Assembly (NCBI RefSeq): GCF_900113015.1
Contig: NZ_FONV01000012.1
Coordinates: forward strand, 1-64,000
Direction of reading: 5' to 3'
Length of the DNA stretch: 64,000 nt
Origin: Actinoplanes philippinensis
GTDB lineage: Bacteria; Actinomycetota; Actinomycetes; Mycobacteriales; Micromonosporaceae
The translations under genes and the position numbers were made by a program. The stretch's first letter is position 1. Every line of letters begins with the position of its first letter. A model generated the notes under the pieces. The model did not search any database, was not told the DNA's origin, and saw nothing but the letters and a program-made list of their open reading frames with translations. Below, in pieces: positions 26,030 through 34,430 of this stretch.

Positions 26030-26923
26030 TCAGCGAGGAATCAGGGTCAGCAGGGAGGCCTCCGGGCGGCAGGCGAAGCGGATCGGCGCGGTGGGGTGGG
26101 TGCCCAGGCCGGCCGAGACGTGCAGCCAGGCGTCCGAGCCGGGCCAGCGGTGCAGGCCCTTCGCCATCGAGGTGGGCAGGTCGCAGTTGGTGGTGAGGGC
26201 GCCGACGCCGGGCACGCACACCTGGCCGCCGTGGGTGTGGCCGGCGAGCAGCAGGGCGAAACCGTCGGCCGCCATCGCGTCGAGGACCCGCGCGGCGGGG
26301 GTGTGCGTGACGCCCAGGTGCAGGTCGGCGCCGGAGCTGATCGGGCCGGCCACCGCCGGGTAGTCGTCGCGGTCGACGTGTGGGTCGTCGACGCCGGCCA
26401 GCTCGATCGAGCGGCCGCCGGCCTTGAGGATGGTCCGCGCGTTGTTCAGGTCGGCCCAGCCTGCGTCGACGAGCGCGCCGCGCAGCTCGTCGGTGGGCAG
26501 GTCGGCGCCCTGCACATACTCCCGGTCGGGCATCAGGTACTGCAGGGGGTTCTTCCAGACCGGCCCGCGGTAGTCGTTGGAGCCGAAGACGAACGCGCCG
26601 GGCGTGCCGAGCATCGGGTCGAGGGCGCGCAGCACGCCGGGGACCGAACCCGGGTCGGACATGTTGTCGCCGGTGACGATCACCAGATCCGGGTCGGCGC
26701 CGGCCAGCCCGGCCACCCACTCCTGCTTGCGCCGCTGGTCGGGCATCATGTGCAGGTCCGAGATGTGCAGGATGCGCAGGGGCTCCGCGTCCGGCTCGAG
26801 CACCGGGACGTCGAAGCGCCGGAGGGTGAACATGTTGCGCTCGACGAGGGCGGCGTAGGCCAAAGTCGCGGCGCCGACGGCGGACAGGGTGGCGAAGGCC
26901 GAAATAAGGGAGCGCTTACGCAT
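26030..26923 (-). CDS. membrane-anchored metallophosphoesterase (Rv3683-like)
   Basis: A 297-residue calcineurin-like phosphoesterase. ATG 26923 gives a short basic start and one hydrophobic segment (ISAFATLSAVGAATLAYAAL), so it is probably anchored. The metal-binding motifs are LHISDLHMM, VIVTGDN, GSNDYRG (the GNH[DE] block with Ser and Asp) and LLAGHTHGGQV. The family hydrolyses phosphoesters with a two-metal site; its substrate is unknown. It corresponds to Rv3683 beside ponA2 in M. tuberculosis. It is divergent from yqeY with only 24 bases between starts. Confidence 0.88.
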   Translation of the reverse strand: MRKRSLISAFATLSAVGAATLAYAALVERNMFTLRRFDVPVLEPDAEPLRILHISDLHMMPDQRRKQEWVAGLAGADPDLVIVTGDNMSDPGSVPGVLRALDPMLGTPGAFVFGSNDYRGPVWKNPLQYLMPDREYVQGADLPTDELRGALVDAGWADLNNARTILKAGGRSIELAGVDDPHVDRDDYPAVAGPISSGADLHLGVTHTPAARVLDAMAADGFALLLAGHTHGGQVCVPGVGALTTNCDLPTSMAKGLHRWPGSDAWLHVSAGLGTHPTAPIRFACRPEASLLTLIPR

Positions 26924-26947
26924 GCTCGCAAGGGTAGTTTCTCCGCC

Positions 26948-27400
26948 ATGGGAACGCTGAAAGACCGCCTGAACGAGGACCTGCACACGGCCATGAAGGC
27001 CCGCGACGAGCTGATCACGTCGACGCTGCGGATGGCCCTGTCCGCCGTCCGGACCGCCGAGGTCGCCGGGGACGAGGCGCGCGAGCTCTCCGACGACGAG
27101 GTGCTGGCCGTCCTGACCAAGGAGGCGAAGAAGCGCCGGGAGGCGGCTGCCGCCTTCTCCGGGGCCGGGCGGGCCGACCAGGCGGCCAAGGAGACGGCCG
27201 AGGGCGAGGTCCTCGACCGCTACCTGCCGAAACAGCTCACCGACGCGGAGATCGCCGAGATCGTGACGCAGGCGCTGGCCTCGGGCGGATTCAGCGGCAA
27301 GGCCCAGATGGGCCCGGCCATGAAGGCCGCTCAGGCGGCCGTCGCGGGGCGTGCGGAGGGCGGCCGGGTCGCCGCCGAGGTGCGGCGCCAGCTCGTCTGA
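26948..27400 (+). CDS. yqeY: GatB/YqeY domain protein
   Basis: A 150-residue protein made of one YqeY domain: MGTLKDRLNEDLHTAMKARD at the start, TLRMALSAVRTAEV, KRREAAAAFSGAGRADQA, and the C-terminal GKAQMGPAMKAAQAAVAGRA, which resembles the tail of the amidotransferase GatB. Its exact role is not established; GatB tails bind tRNA. It lies between the phosphoesterase and the PBP gene, converging on the latter with a strong shared terminator. Confidence 0.92.
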   Translation: MGTLKDRLNEDLHTAMKARDELITSTLRMALSAVRTAEVAGDEARELSDDEVLAVLTKEAKKRREAAAAFSGAGRADQAAKETAEGEVLDRYLPKQLTDAEIAEIVTQALASGGFSGKAQMGPAMKAAQAAVAGRAEGGRVAAEVRRQLV

Positions 27401-27421
27401 CAAAACCCTTTCGGGGTACGG

Positions 27422-27454
27422 AAAACGGGCGGGAGATTCGATCTCCCGCCCGTT
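27422..27454. terminator. bidirectional terminator between yqeY and the PBP gene
   Basis: AAACGGGCGGGAGAT at 27422-27436 pairs exactly with 27440-27454 over a three-base loop. T or A runs flank both sides, so it can stop transcripts from both convergent genes. Confidence 0.9.
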
Positions 27455-27467
27455 TCGCGTGCTGTGG

Positions 27468-29897
27468 CTAGTTCGGCCTACCCGGTCCGCCCGGTCCTGC
27501 CGGGCCCCCGCTGTTGCCCGGTGTGGGCGCCTGGGTGGTCGGTTTGCCGTTGCTGATCTGCAGGACCACCGCGCCGTTCTTGATCGTCCGGCCGGACGGG
27601 TCGGTACCCGCCACGGTGCCCTTGGGGCAGTCGGAGTCGACCTCGCCACCGCGGGACACGGCGAAGCCGAGGTCCTCGAGGCGGTTGGTGGCCGACGAGA
27701 CCGAGTCGCACTCCACGTTCGGGATCGAGCGCTGCTCCCCGAACACGATCTTGGAGCTGCTCGGCTTCTTGAACTGCTGCTTCTCCTTGTCCTTCATGTA
27801 GTCCCGGACCGTGTACTGCACAGCCGGGTTGATCACGTGGTGGTCCATCTGGTCGTTGTGGTCCGGCCAGTCCGGGTTGGCCATGTAACCGGCCACGACG
27901 ATCTTCGTGGTACCGACGATCATCGACGCGGTCTTCTCGGCGTCGGTGGTGCCGGTCTTGCCGAACACCGGGTGGCCCACGATGTCACGCGTGCCTGGGG
28001 CGGTGGCGCCGTTGCAGGAGCCGAGCTGGGCCGAGTCACCGACCGGGCAACGTGCCGCGTCCAGGGCGGCCCGGGCCACGTCCTTGCTGGTGGCCTGGTT
28101 GCAGAACGGCTTGCCGACGTCGATCTTCTGGCCGTCGGCCATGGTGATCTGCTCGATCGGCGTGGGGGAGCAGTACTTGCCGTCGCCGGCGAGGGTCGCG
28201 TACGCGTTCGCCATGTCGAGCGGAGTGGAGGCCGACACGCCGAGCGAGAAGGCACCCCACTGCTTGGCCGACGCGGGGTCGTTCGCGAACGTCGCGTCCG
28301 GGTACGCGACGCGGAACTGGACGCCGAAGCGCTTGGCGACCGCGACCACCTTGTCGGCGCCGACCCGTTCCTGGAGCGGGATGAAGTACGTGTTGATCGA
28401 TTTCGCGAAGGCCGACCACATCGTGTAGACGCCCGCACTGCCGCCACCGGCGTTCGTCGGGCAGTAGAAGTGCCCGTTACAGGTCGCCGGGCCGGGGCCC
28501 ACGATATAGCCGGAGACGTACTTCTTCTCGGCCTTGATGGTGTAGCTGAGCGGATAGCCGTTCTCCAGCGCCGCGATGATCGGGAAGATCTTGAACACTG
28601 AGCCGGACTGGTAGCCCGCGATGTCGCCACCGCCGGTCATCAGCGGGTTGGTCGTGTTCGGCGCGGTGCCGCGGATCTTCAGCTTGGCCTTCGCCGGGTC
28701 GGAAGAGATCTTGTTCTCCGGGTGATCCGGGTCGTCGAGCTTGAACTTACGGTTCGTCGCGAGCAGGCGGACCTTGCCGCTGCCCGGCTCGACACCGGCC
28801 AGGAGCAGCGCGTTCTGACTCTTGTCGGACTGGCGCTCGGTGATCTCCCGACGAGCGCCGGCCTGGCCGTTGAGGTCGAGGGTGGTGACCACCCGGTAGC
28901 CGCCGCTCTTGAGGCGCCGCTCCCGGTCGTAGGTGGTCGCGCCGAACGACTCCTGCTCCAGCCACCAGCGGTAGAAGAAGTCGCAGAAGAAGCCCCAGTT
29001 GTTCTTCGCCACCCAGGCGCAGCCCCGGCCGACCTGCTTGACCTTGGTCGGGATCGCCTCCTTCTTCGCCTTCTCGGCGTCCGCCGGAGTGACCGCGCCC
29101 ATGTCGACCATGGCCGGGATGATGTATTTGTTGCGGCGGTCGGTGATCTGCTCGTGACCGCTCGGCGTGGTGGGGTTGAAGCTGCTCGGCGCCTTCACCA
29201 TGCCGGCGAGCATGGCCGCCTCGCCGACGGTCAGGTCCTTCGGCTTCTTGTTGAAGTAGACGTTGCTCGCGGCGAAGATGCCGTAGGTCTGGTTGCCGAA
29301 CGGCGCGATGTTGAGGTAACGCTCCAGGATCTGGTCCTTGGAGAGTTGCTTCGAGATCTGCAGCGCATACTTCATTTCGGTGATCTTGCGCTTCGCGCTG
29401 TCCTCGGTGGCCTCGATCACCTCCTGCGGATTGGTGGCCGAGTAGGCCAGCGACATCCGCACATACTGCATGGTGAGCGTCGAGGCGCCCTGCTGGGCGC
29501 CGCCCTGGTTGTTGCTCACGAACGCGCGCGCGACGCCCTTGAGGTCGACGCCGTTGTGCTCGTAGAACTTGCGGTCCTCCGCGGCCAGGATGGCGGCCTG
29601 CATGTTCTTCGAGATGTCCTTCAGCGGGACGTCGCTGCGGAACTCGTCGTAGAACACCGCGATCTGGGTCTTGTTGTCCGAGGCGTAGACCCGGCTGATC
29701 TGCGGGGAGCTGAATTCTTTGAGCTCACTCGGCAGACCCGCGAACGTCTGCCCACCGGCTTTTGCCGCCAAGCCGGTCATCGCGGCGGCGGGGAAGGCCG
29801 CGGCGGCCACGACGACACCGGCTAGCAGGCCACAGACCAGTAGCGAGGTCGCGTTCGTGAAGATGTTGTGATCGCGTCTGCGAAACCAGGAGGTCAC
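27468..29897 (-). CDS. ponA2: class A penicillin-binding protein, PonA2 type
   Basis: An 809-residue bifunctional peptidoglycan synthase. A basic N-terminus and one membrane segment are followed by the GT51 glycosyltransferase domain (AAEDRKFYEHNGVDLKGV, GGAQQGASTLTMQYVRMS) and the transpeptidase domain with the active-site Ser in YQSGSVFKIF, the SIN motif in AKSINTYF, and KTGTTDAEKTA. A PASTA-like module precedes the Pro/Gly-rich tail. I chose GTG 29897 (VTSWFRRRDHN); a longer start at 29948 is possible. Its neighbours, the phosphoesterase and the divergent WhiB gene, match the Rv3681c-Rv3683 region, supporting the PonA2 name. Confidence 0.92.
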   Translation of the reverse strand: MTSWFRRRDHNIFTNATSLLVCGLLAGVVVAAAAFPAAAMTGLAAKAGGQTFAGLPSELKEFSSPQISRVYASDNKTQIAVFYDEFRSDVPLKDISKNMQAAILAAEDRKFYEHNGVDLKGVARAFVSNNQGGAQQGASTLTMQYVRMSLAYSATNPQEVIEATEDSAKRKITEMKYALQISKQLSKDQILERYLNIAPFGNQTYGIFAASNVYFNKKPKDLTVGEAAMLAGMVKAPSSFNPTTPSGHEQITDRRNKYIIPAMVDMGAVTPADAEKAKKEAIPTKVKQVGRGCAWVAKNNWGFFCDFFYRWWLEQESFGATTYDRERRLKSGGYRVVTTLDLNGQAGARREITERQSDKSQNALLLAGVEPGSGKVRLLATNRKFKLDDPDHPENKISSDPAKAKLKIRGTAPNTTNPLMTGGGDIAGYQSGSVFKIFPIIAALENGYPLSYTIKAEKKYVSGYIVGPGPATCNGHFYCPTNAGGGSAGVYTMWSAFAKSINTYFIPLQERVGADKVVAVAKRFGVQFRVAYPDATFANDPASAKQWGAFSLGVSASTPLDMANAYATLAGDGKYCSPTPIEQITMADGQKIDVGKPFCNQATSKDVARAALDAARCPVGDSAQLGSCNGATAPGTRDIVGHPVFGKTGTTDAEKTASMIVGTTKIVVAGYMANPDWPDHNDQMDHHVINPAVQYTVRDYMKDKEKQQFKKPSSSKIVFGEQRSIPNVECDSVSSATNRLEDLGFAVSRGGEVDSDCPKGTVAGTDPSGRTIKNGAVVLQISNGKPTTQAPTPGNSGGPAGPGGPGRPN

Positions 29898-30204
29898 CCG
29901 AGCAGGGTACGCGAAGCATGCACGCGACCGCCTGTCCGGAAGCACCACTCCGCCCGATACGAGTGTGACCTGTCACCCTTCTCGGCGGACCGTTTTCCCG
30001 CTTCTGCACCAAAGATACCCCCGTTCGGCCCCCCTCGCTTTGCCGGTATGCCCGGAACTACCGGCCTATACGTATTTGAGGGACAACGTTGCGTAATCAC
30101 CCAACTACAGAGCATGATGGGGCGGCGAGACACGGACGCCGATGCGGCACGGGGGAACAGGGGCCGCGCGGCGTCAGGGGGTGAAACAAGGGGGGACGTT
30201 TACC
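29898..30204. promoter_or_regulatory. divergent ponA2 / wblA control region with a GTGAC-GTCAC dyad
   Basis: This 307-base gap between divergent genes must hold both promoters. A perfect dyad GTGACCTGTCAC lies at 29965-29976, about 70 bases upstream of the PBP start. I cannot assign -10 and -35 boxes reliably, and I see no riboswitch or small RNA. Confidence 0.4.
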
Positions 30205-30507
30205 GTGGGGATGATCAGCGACTGGCCCAGCATGGCGGCGTGTCAGAGTGGCGACCCTGACGCGCTGTTCGTGCAGGGCGCCGAGCAGAACGTGGCGAAG
30301 AGGATCTGCCGCAGCTGCCCGGTCCGCTACGAGTGCCTCGCCGACGCCCTGGACAACCGCATCGAGTTCGGCGTCTGGGGAGGCATGACGGAACGGGAGC
30401 GGCGGGCCCTGCTTCGCCGTCACCCACATGTGGCGAGCTGGCGGAAGATGTTCGAGGCCGCACTGCGGGAGAAGGGCGCCGACAAGGTGCTCGTCTCCAC
30501 CCGCTGA
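30205..30507 (+). CDS. wblA: WhiB-family iron-sulfur regulator (WhiB4/WblA position)
   Basis: A 100-residue WhiB-like protein. The four cluster-binding cysteines are in SMAACQSG, RICRSCPVRYEC (CxxC then a later C), followed by the turn GVWGGM and a basic C-terminal tail that contacts DNA. GTG 30205 lies eight bases after AGGGGGGA and gives VGMISDWPSMAAC. Wbl proteins carry an oxygen- and NO-sensitive 4Fe-4S cluster. Its place next to ponA2 and the two ArsA-like ATPases matches whiB4 of M. tuberculosis and wblA of Streptomyces, the latter a repressor of antibiotic production; the orthology is inferred from gene order. Confidence 0.9.
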   Translation: MGMISDWPSMAACQSGDPDALFVQGAEQNVAKRICRSCPVRYECLADALDNRIEFGVWGGMTERERRALLRRHPHVASWRKMFEAALREKGADKVLVSTR

Positions 30508-30543
30508 TCAGGCGCGGCCCGTCCGGCCGGCGAGGTCCGCCGG

Positions 30544-31686
30544 TCAGGCGAGCAGTGCTCCGATCGTTCGCAGCCCGTCGACGTCATGGACGTCGGCGGG
30601 CTGTGCCGTGACCGACGTCGTCGGCACCGCCGGGAACGCCCCGGTGAACCCGGCCGCGACACCGGCCTCCCGCTCGGCCTGGCGCAACAGCGAGGCGTGG
30701 ATCCGCAGCACGTCCGCGGTGACCTGGTTGTCGCCGGTCTCGTCCAGCCGGGCGGCCGCCGCCTCGCTCTCCGCGGCGCTCAGCCCGGCCAGCTCGGTGT
30801 GGTGCATCCGGTTCAGCACCAGGCCGGCCAGCGGCATCCGCTCGGCCACCAGGCGCTCCGCGAAATAGGCCGCCTCCCGGATCGCGTCCCGTTCCGGGGC
30901 GGCGACCAGCAGGAACGCGGTCTGTGGGTCCTGCAGGATCCGGTACGTCTGATCGGCCCGCTGCCGGAAGCCGCCGAACATCGAGTCCAGCGCCGCGACG
31001 AAACCGGACAGGTCGGTCAGCAGCTGCGCGCCGAGAACTTTCTGCACGGTCTTGGAGAACAGCCCGAACGACGCGGTGACCAGGCTGAACACGCTCCGGC
31101 CACCGGTCCGGGCGGGCGCCAGCAGCAGCCGCAGCATCCGCCCGTCGAGGAAACGGGACAGCCGAGCCGGCGCGTCCAGGAAGTCCAGCGCCGACCGGGA
31201 CGGCGGTGTGTCCACCACGATCAGGTCCCACTCCTCGCCGGCGCGCAGCTGCCCCAGCTTCTCCATCGCCATGTACTCCTGAGTGCCGGCGAAGGTGGAG
31301 CTCATGGCCTGGTAGAACGGGTTGGCGAAGATCTCCGCGGCGCGTTTCGGCGTGGTGTGCTGCTCGACCACCTCGTCGAAGGTGCGCTTCATGTCGAGCA
31401 TCATGGCGTGCAGCTCGCCGCCGGCCCGCTCCACGTCGATGCCCTTGACCTGGCGGGGCGTGTTGTCCAGCTCGGTCAGGCCCATCGACTGGGCGAGCCG
31501 CCGGGCCGGGTCGATGGTGAGCACCACCGTGCGGCGGCCGTGCACCTCGGCGGCCCGCAGGCCGAGGGCGGCGGCCGTGGTCGTCTTGCCCACCCCGCCG
31601 GCCCCGCAACAGACCACGATGCGGATGGACGGGTCAGCCAGCAGACCGTCGACGTCGAGCCGTGGAGCCGTCAATTCAGCCACCAT
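30544..31686 (-). CDS. ArsA/Get3-like ATPase, second of a pair (Rv3680-like)
   Basis: A 380-residue cytoplasmic P-loop ATPase of the anion-pump/Get3 type. The deviant Walker A is CCGAGGVGKTTTAAALG at about residues 28-44; the switch motif LTIDPARRLAQSMGL follows, and WDLIVVDTPPSRSALDFL is switch II. ATG 31686 is the first start with family similarity. With the next gene product it forms a pair equivalent to Rv3679-Rv3680, reported to affect glycerol and nitric oxide tolerance in M. tuberculosis. There is no sign of arsenic genes, so arsenite transport is unlikely. It converges on wblA. Confidence 0.9.
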   Translation of the reverse strand: MVAELTAPRLDVDGLLADPSIRIVVCCGAGGVGKTTTAAALGLRAAEVHGRRTVVLTIDPARRLAQSMGLTELDNTPRQVKGIDVERAGGELHAMMLDMKRTFDEVVEQHTTPKRAAEIFANPFYQAMSSTFAGTQEYMAMEKLGQLRAGEEWDLIVVDTPPSRSALDFLDAPARLSRFLDGRMLRLLLAPARTGGRSVFSLVTASFGLFSKTVQKVLGAQLLTDLSGFVAALDSMFGGFRQRADQTYRILQDPQTAFLLVAAPERDAIREAAYFAERLVAERMPLAGLVLNRMHHTELAGLSAAESEAAAARLDETGDNQVTADVLRIHASLLRQAEREAGVAAGFTGAFPAVPTTSVTAQPADVHDVDGLRTIGALLA

Positions 31687-31723
31687 TTCAGGGTAGTTCG
31701 TCTTGATCGGACGTCCGGCTCGA

Positions 31724-32674
31724 TCAGGCTCGCATGAGGAGCGCCGCCAGCTCACCGAGAGCGGCACGGTCGACGCCCGCGGGCAGCAGTGGCAGCTCGA
31801 CCATCGGCCGGCCCAGCTCGGCCAGCTCCAGCCGCAGCGACTCCTCCAGCTCCCGCCGGGTGAGGTGGGCCTGGGCCTCGGTCGCCAGCCGGCTCACCGT
31901 GGCGGTGGCCGCCGGCAGCCCGGCCGCGGTCAGCCCCCGCTTGATCTCGGCCTTCGTCACCCGCCCGTCGGCCAGCAGCGGGGGGCGAGCGCCGTTCACC
32001 ACCACCCGGCCCACCGGGATGTGCAGCGCGGACAGCTCGGCGATCGCGTCCAGCGTCTCCTGGACCGGCATCTCCTCGAGCAGCGTGACCACGTGCACGG
32101 CGGTCATCGGCGAGCGCAGCAGCGACGCAACGCCCTCGCTCTGCGTCTTGATCGGACCGACCTTGACCAACCGGGCCGTCTCCTCGGTCACGTTCAGGAA
32201 GCGGCCCACCCGCCCGGTCGGCGGGGCGTCGAGCACCACCGCGTCGTAGAACCGGTTGCCGTCCCGCGACCGCGTGGTGGCCTCCTTCACCTTTCCGGTG
32301 AGAAGAACGTCACGCAGGCCCGGGGCGATGGTGGTGGCGAAGTCGATGGCGCCGACCTTGCGCAGCGCCCGCCCGGCCGCGCCGAGCTTGTAGAACATGT
32401 CCAGATACTCGAGGAGAGCCTCCTCGGGGTCCACGGCCAGCGCCCGGACCTCACCGCCGCCGGTCGTCTGGGCGACCCGCCGCTCCGCGTAGGGCAGCGG
32501 CTCCAGCCCGAACAGCTGGGCGATGCCCTGCCTGCCCTCCACCTCGACCAGCAGCGTGCGCCGGCCGCCGGCCGCCAGGCCCAGCGCCAGGGCCGCTGCC
32601 ACGGTGCTCTTGCCGGTGCCGCCCTTGCCGGTCACCACGTGGAGCCGCTCCGGCCAGTTGCGGTGTTCGCCCAT
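31724..32674 (-). CDS. ArsA/Get3-like ATPase, first of a pair (Rv3679-like)
   Basis: A 316-residue ATPase with Walker A HVVTGKGGTGKSTVAAALAL near residue 15, an LLVEVEGRQGIAQLFG switch I region and FYDAVVLDAPPTGRVGRFL as switch II. ATG 32674 is preferred over an upstream in-frame start. It is upstream of, and cotranscribed with, the second ATPase, with 37 bases between them; the two probably form a heterodimer, as inferred for the mycobacterial pair. Confidence 0.9.
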   Translation of the reverse strand: MGEHRNWPERLHVVTGKGGTGKSTVAAALALGLAAGGRRTLLVEVEGRQGIAQLFGLEPLPYAERRVAQTTGGGEVRALAVDPEEALLEYLDMFYKLGAAGRALRKVGAIDFATTIAPGLRDVLLTGKVKEATTRSRDGNRFYDAVVLDAPPTGRVGRFLNVTEETARLVKVGPIKTQSEGVASLLRSPMTAVHVVTLLEEMPVQETLDAIAELSALHIPVGRVVVNGARPPLLADGRVTKAEIKRGLTAAGLPAATATVSRLATEAQAHLTRRELEESLRLELAELGRPMVELPLLPAGVDRAALGELAALLMRA

Positions 32675-32716
32675 ACATCCCACGTTACGGGCACGTGTCA
32701 GCCGTACGGGCATCCG

Positions 32717-33559
32717 TCAGCCTGCGACCTCGCACACCAGCCAGCCGGTCTTGCGGACGACGGTGAAACGCAGATCCTGGGCGGCGCTCTTCTCGTCCTC
32801 GGTCGACATCAGCACGCGGACGTCGACCCGGGCCCGCTCCTCGTCCCGGTTGCTCACCACCGGCTCGTCCCAGCGGAAGACCGGGCCCTGATACCCGTCC
32901 GCGTACGAGCTGATCTGCTCCACCCGGGTGGCCAGCCGGGCCTCGTCCCGGGCCTTGCTGCAGACCAGGTCACGGGCGACGGCGGCGTCCTGCTGGGTGT
33001 AGACCGCGGTGAGGAACCGGTTGACCGCGGTCGCCGGGTCCGCCGATCCCGGGTTGTCGGCGTCCCGGAGCAGGTAGAAGGCGGAGACCGCGCCGCCGCC
33101 GCAGAGCGCCAGCGTGGCCACGAACGCCATGGAGAGGAAGATCGTGGAGCGCCGCCGCGGGTCGATGCCGGTCCGGGCGATCGCCGGGCCGGCCCAGATC
33201 GGCTCCGGCTGCGGCTGGATCTCGGCCGGTGGCGAGTGCTGGTATGCCAGGTGCTCCGGCGGTGGATACCGCCACTCGCCCGGTTTCTCGTGCTGGGCGT
33301 GCCACGGCCCGGTCGGCGGCGGCTGGTGCCAGACCGTGGGCGGGATCACCTCGTCCGGCACCACCGGGTGCTCGGCGGTGTCGACGTCCGGGGGCGCCGA
33401 GCCCGCGACCGGCATCTCGGCGGTGTGCTCCATCGCCGTGGTGTGCGGTGGCTCCGGCGGGACCGGGTCGTCCGGCGGGATCGGCGTGGGCGGCTCCGGC
33501 TCGGGTCCCGGCGGCGGCTCCGGGTGGCCGCCCGGCTCAGGCGGTGCGTTCTGCGTCAA
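32717..33559 (-). CDS. proline-rich single-pass membrane protein
   Basis: About 280 residues. The N-terminal 140 residues are Pro/Glu-rich and likely disordered in the cytoplasm. One membrane segment (TIFLSMAFVATLALCGGGAV) follows, then an external domain of about 110 residues (AVNRFLTAVYTQQDAAVARD ... VVRKTGWLVCEVAG). I start it at TTG 33559, five bases after GGAGGG; ATG 33610 is the alternative. The external domain resembles the small NTF2-like or Mce-associated type domains seen on actinomycete surface proteins, but I cannot assign it. It is upstream of the two ATPase genes and probably in their operon. Confidence 0.72.
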   Translation of the reverse strand: MTQNAPPEPGGHPEPPPGPEPEPPTPIPPDDPVPPEPPHTTAMEHTAEMPVAGSAPPDVDTAEHPVVPDEVIPPTVWHQPPPTGPWHAQHEKPGEWRYPPPEHLAYQHSPPAEIQPQPEPIWAGPAIARTGIDPRRRSTIFLSMAFVATLALCGGGAVSAFYLLRDADNPGSADPATAVNRFLTAVYTQQDAAVARDLVCSKARDEARLATRVEQISSYADGYQGPVFRWDEPVVSNRDEERARVDVRVLMSTEDEKSAAQDLRFTVVRKTGWLVCEVAG

Positions 33560-33691
33560 GTCACCCTCCGCACCTTGCGCTCGGTAATGGCATGTGCGCT
33601 CTGCGTACATGACTCCGCTCAGCCTAACCAACCAGCCGGTCACCCGGGTCCTAAGCTGTGCCGGTATCCGACGAACAGGAGAGCGCAAGCC

Positions 33692-33847
33692 ATGCAGAAG
33701 TGGGAGTACGTGACCGTGCCCCTGCTGGTCCACGCGACCAAGCAGATCCTCGACAACTGGGGCGAGGACGGCTGGGAGCTCGTCCAGGTCGTCCCGGGGC
33801 CCAACCCGGAGCAACTCGTCGCCTACCTGAAGCGGCCCAAGTCGTGA
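33692..33847 (+). CDS. DUF4177 small protein
   Basis: A 51-residue protein, MQKWEYVTVPLLVHATKQIL then DNWGEDGWELVQV, matching the DUF4177 pattern WEY...LN..G..GWELV. Function unknown. ATG 33692 lies after an AGGAGAG ribosome site. Its stop overlaps the start of the RidA gene (GTGA), so the two are coupled. Confidence 0.88.
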   Translation: MQKWEYVTVPLLVHATKQILDNWGEDGWELVQVVPGPNPEQLVAYLKRPKS

Positions 33848-34335
33848 CCACGCCGGCTCCGATCGCGGGGGACGGCGCCGTGGACGCCTACGCCAAGCTC
33901 ACCGAGCTGGGCCTGACCCTGCCGACCGTGGTGGCGCCGGTCGGCTCCTACGTGCCGGCCGTCCAGTCCGGCAACTACGTCTACACCTCCGGCCAGCTGC
34001 CGTTCGTCGACGGCAAGCTGCCGCAGACCGGCAAGGTCGGCGCCGAGGTCAGTGTCGAGGAGGCGGCCGGCCTGGCCCGGCTGTGCGCCATCAACGCGCT
34101 CGCCGCGATCGACGCGCTGGTCGGTCTCGGGCGGATCGTGAAGATCGTCAAGGTGGTCGGCTTCGTCGCGTCGGCGCCCGGCTTCACCGGCCAGCCGGCC
34201 GTGGTCAACGGCGCATCCGACCTGTTCGGGGCGGTCCTCGGCGAGCAGGGACGGCACGCCCGCAGCGCGGTCGGCGTCGCCGAGCTGCCGCTCGGCGCCC
34301 CGGTCGAGGTCGAGGTCATCGCCGAGGTGGCGTGA
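33844..34335 (+). CDS. RidA family protein (Rv3678c-like)
   Basis: A 163-residue RidA/YjgF protein from GTG 33844. Features are GNYVYTSGQLPFVDGKLPQTG, the central helix region VEEAAGLARLCAINALAAIDAL, and the distal SAVGVAELPLGAPVEVEVIA, in which the usual active-site Arg is not obvious. RidA enzymes hydrolyse reactive enamine or imine intermediates; members of this longer subgroup are poorly characterised. It matches Rv3678c in the same neighbourhood. Confidence 0.9.
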   Translation: MTTPAPIAGDGAVDAYAKLTELGLTLPTVVAPVGSYVPAVQSGNYVYTSGQLPFVDGKLPQTGKVGAEVSVEEAAGLARLCAINALAAIDALVGLGRIVKIVKVVGFVASAPGFTGQPAVVNGASDLFGAVLGEQGRHARSAVGVAELPLGAPVEVEVIAEVA

Positions 34336-34430
34336 TCTTGCGGTGATTCGGGCCCATTTGCTCACCGATGGTGACCAGATCGGACATCGTGTCTCGGTCA
34401 TGGTCGCCGGGCCGACGTACGATTCGGGTC

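Noticed and set aside
30544..32674. Arsenite efflux operon, because the two ATPases resemble ArsA.
   Set aside because: There is no arsB, arsC, arsD or arsR gene near, and the gene order matches the mycobacterial Rv3679-Rv3680 pair, which is not an arsenic system.
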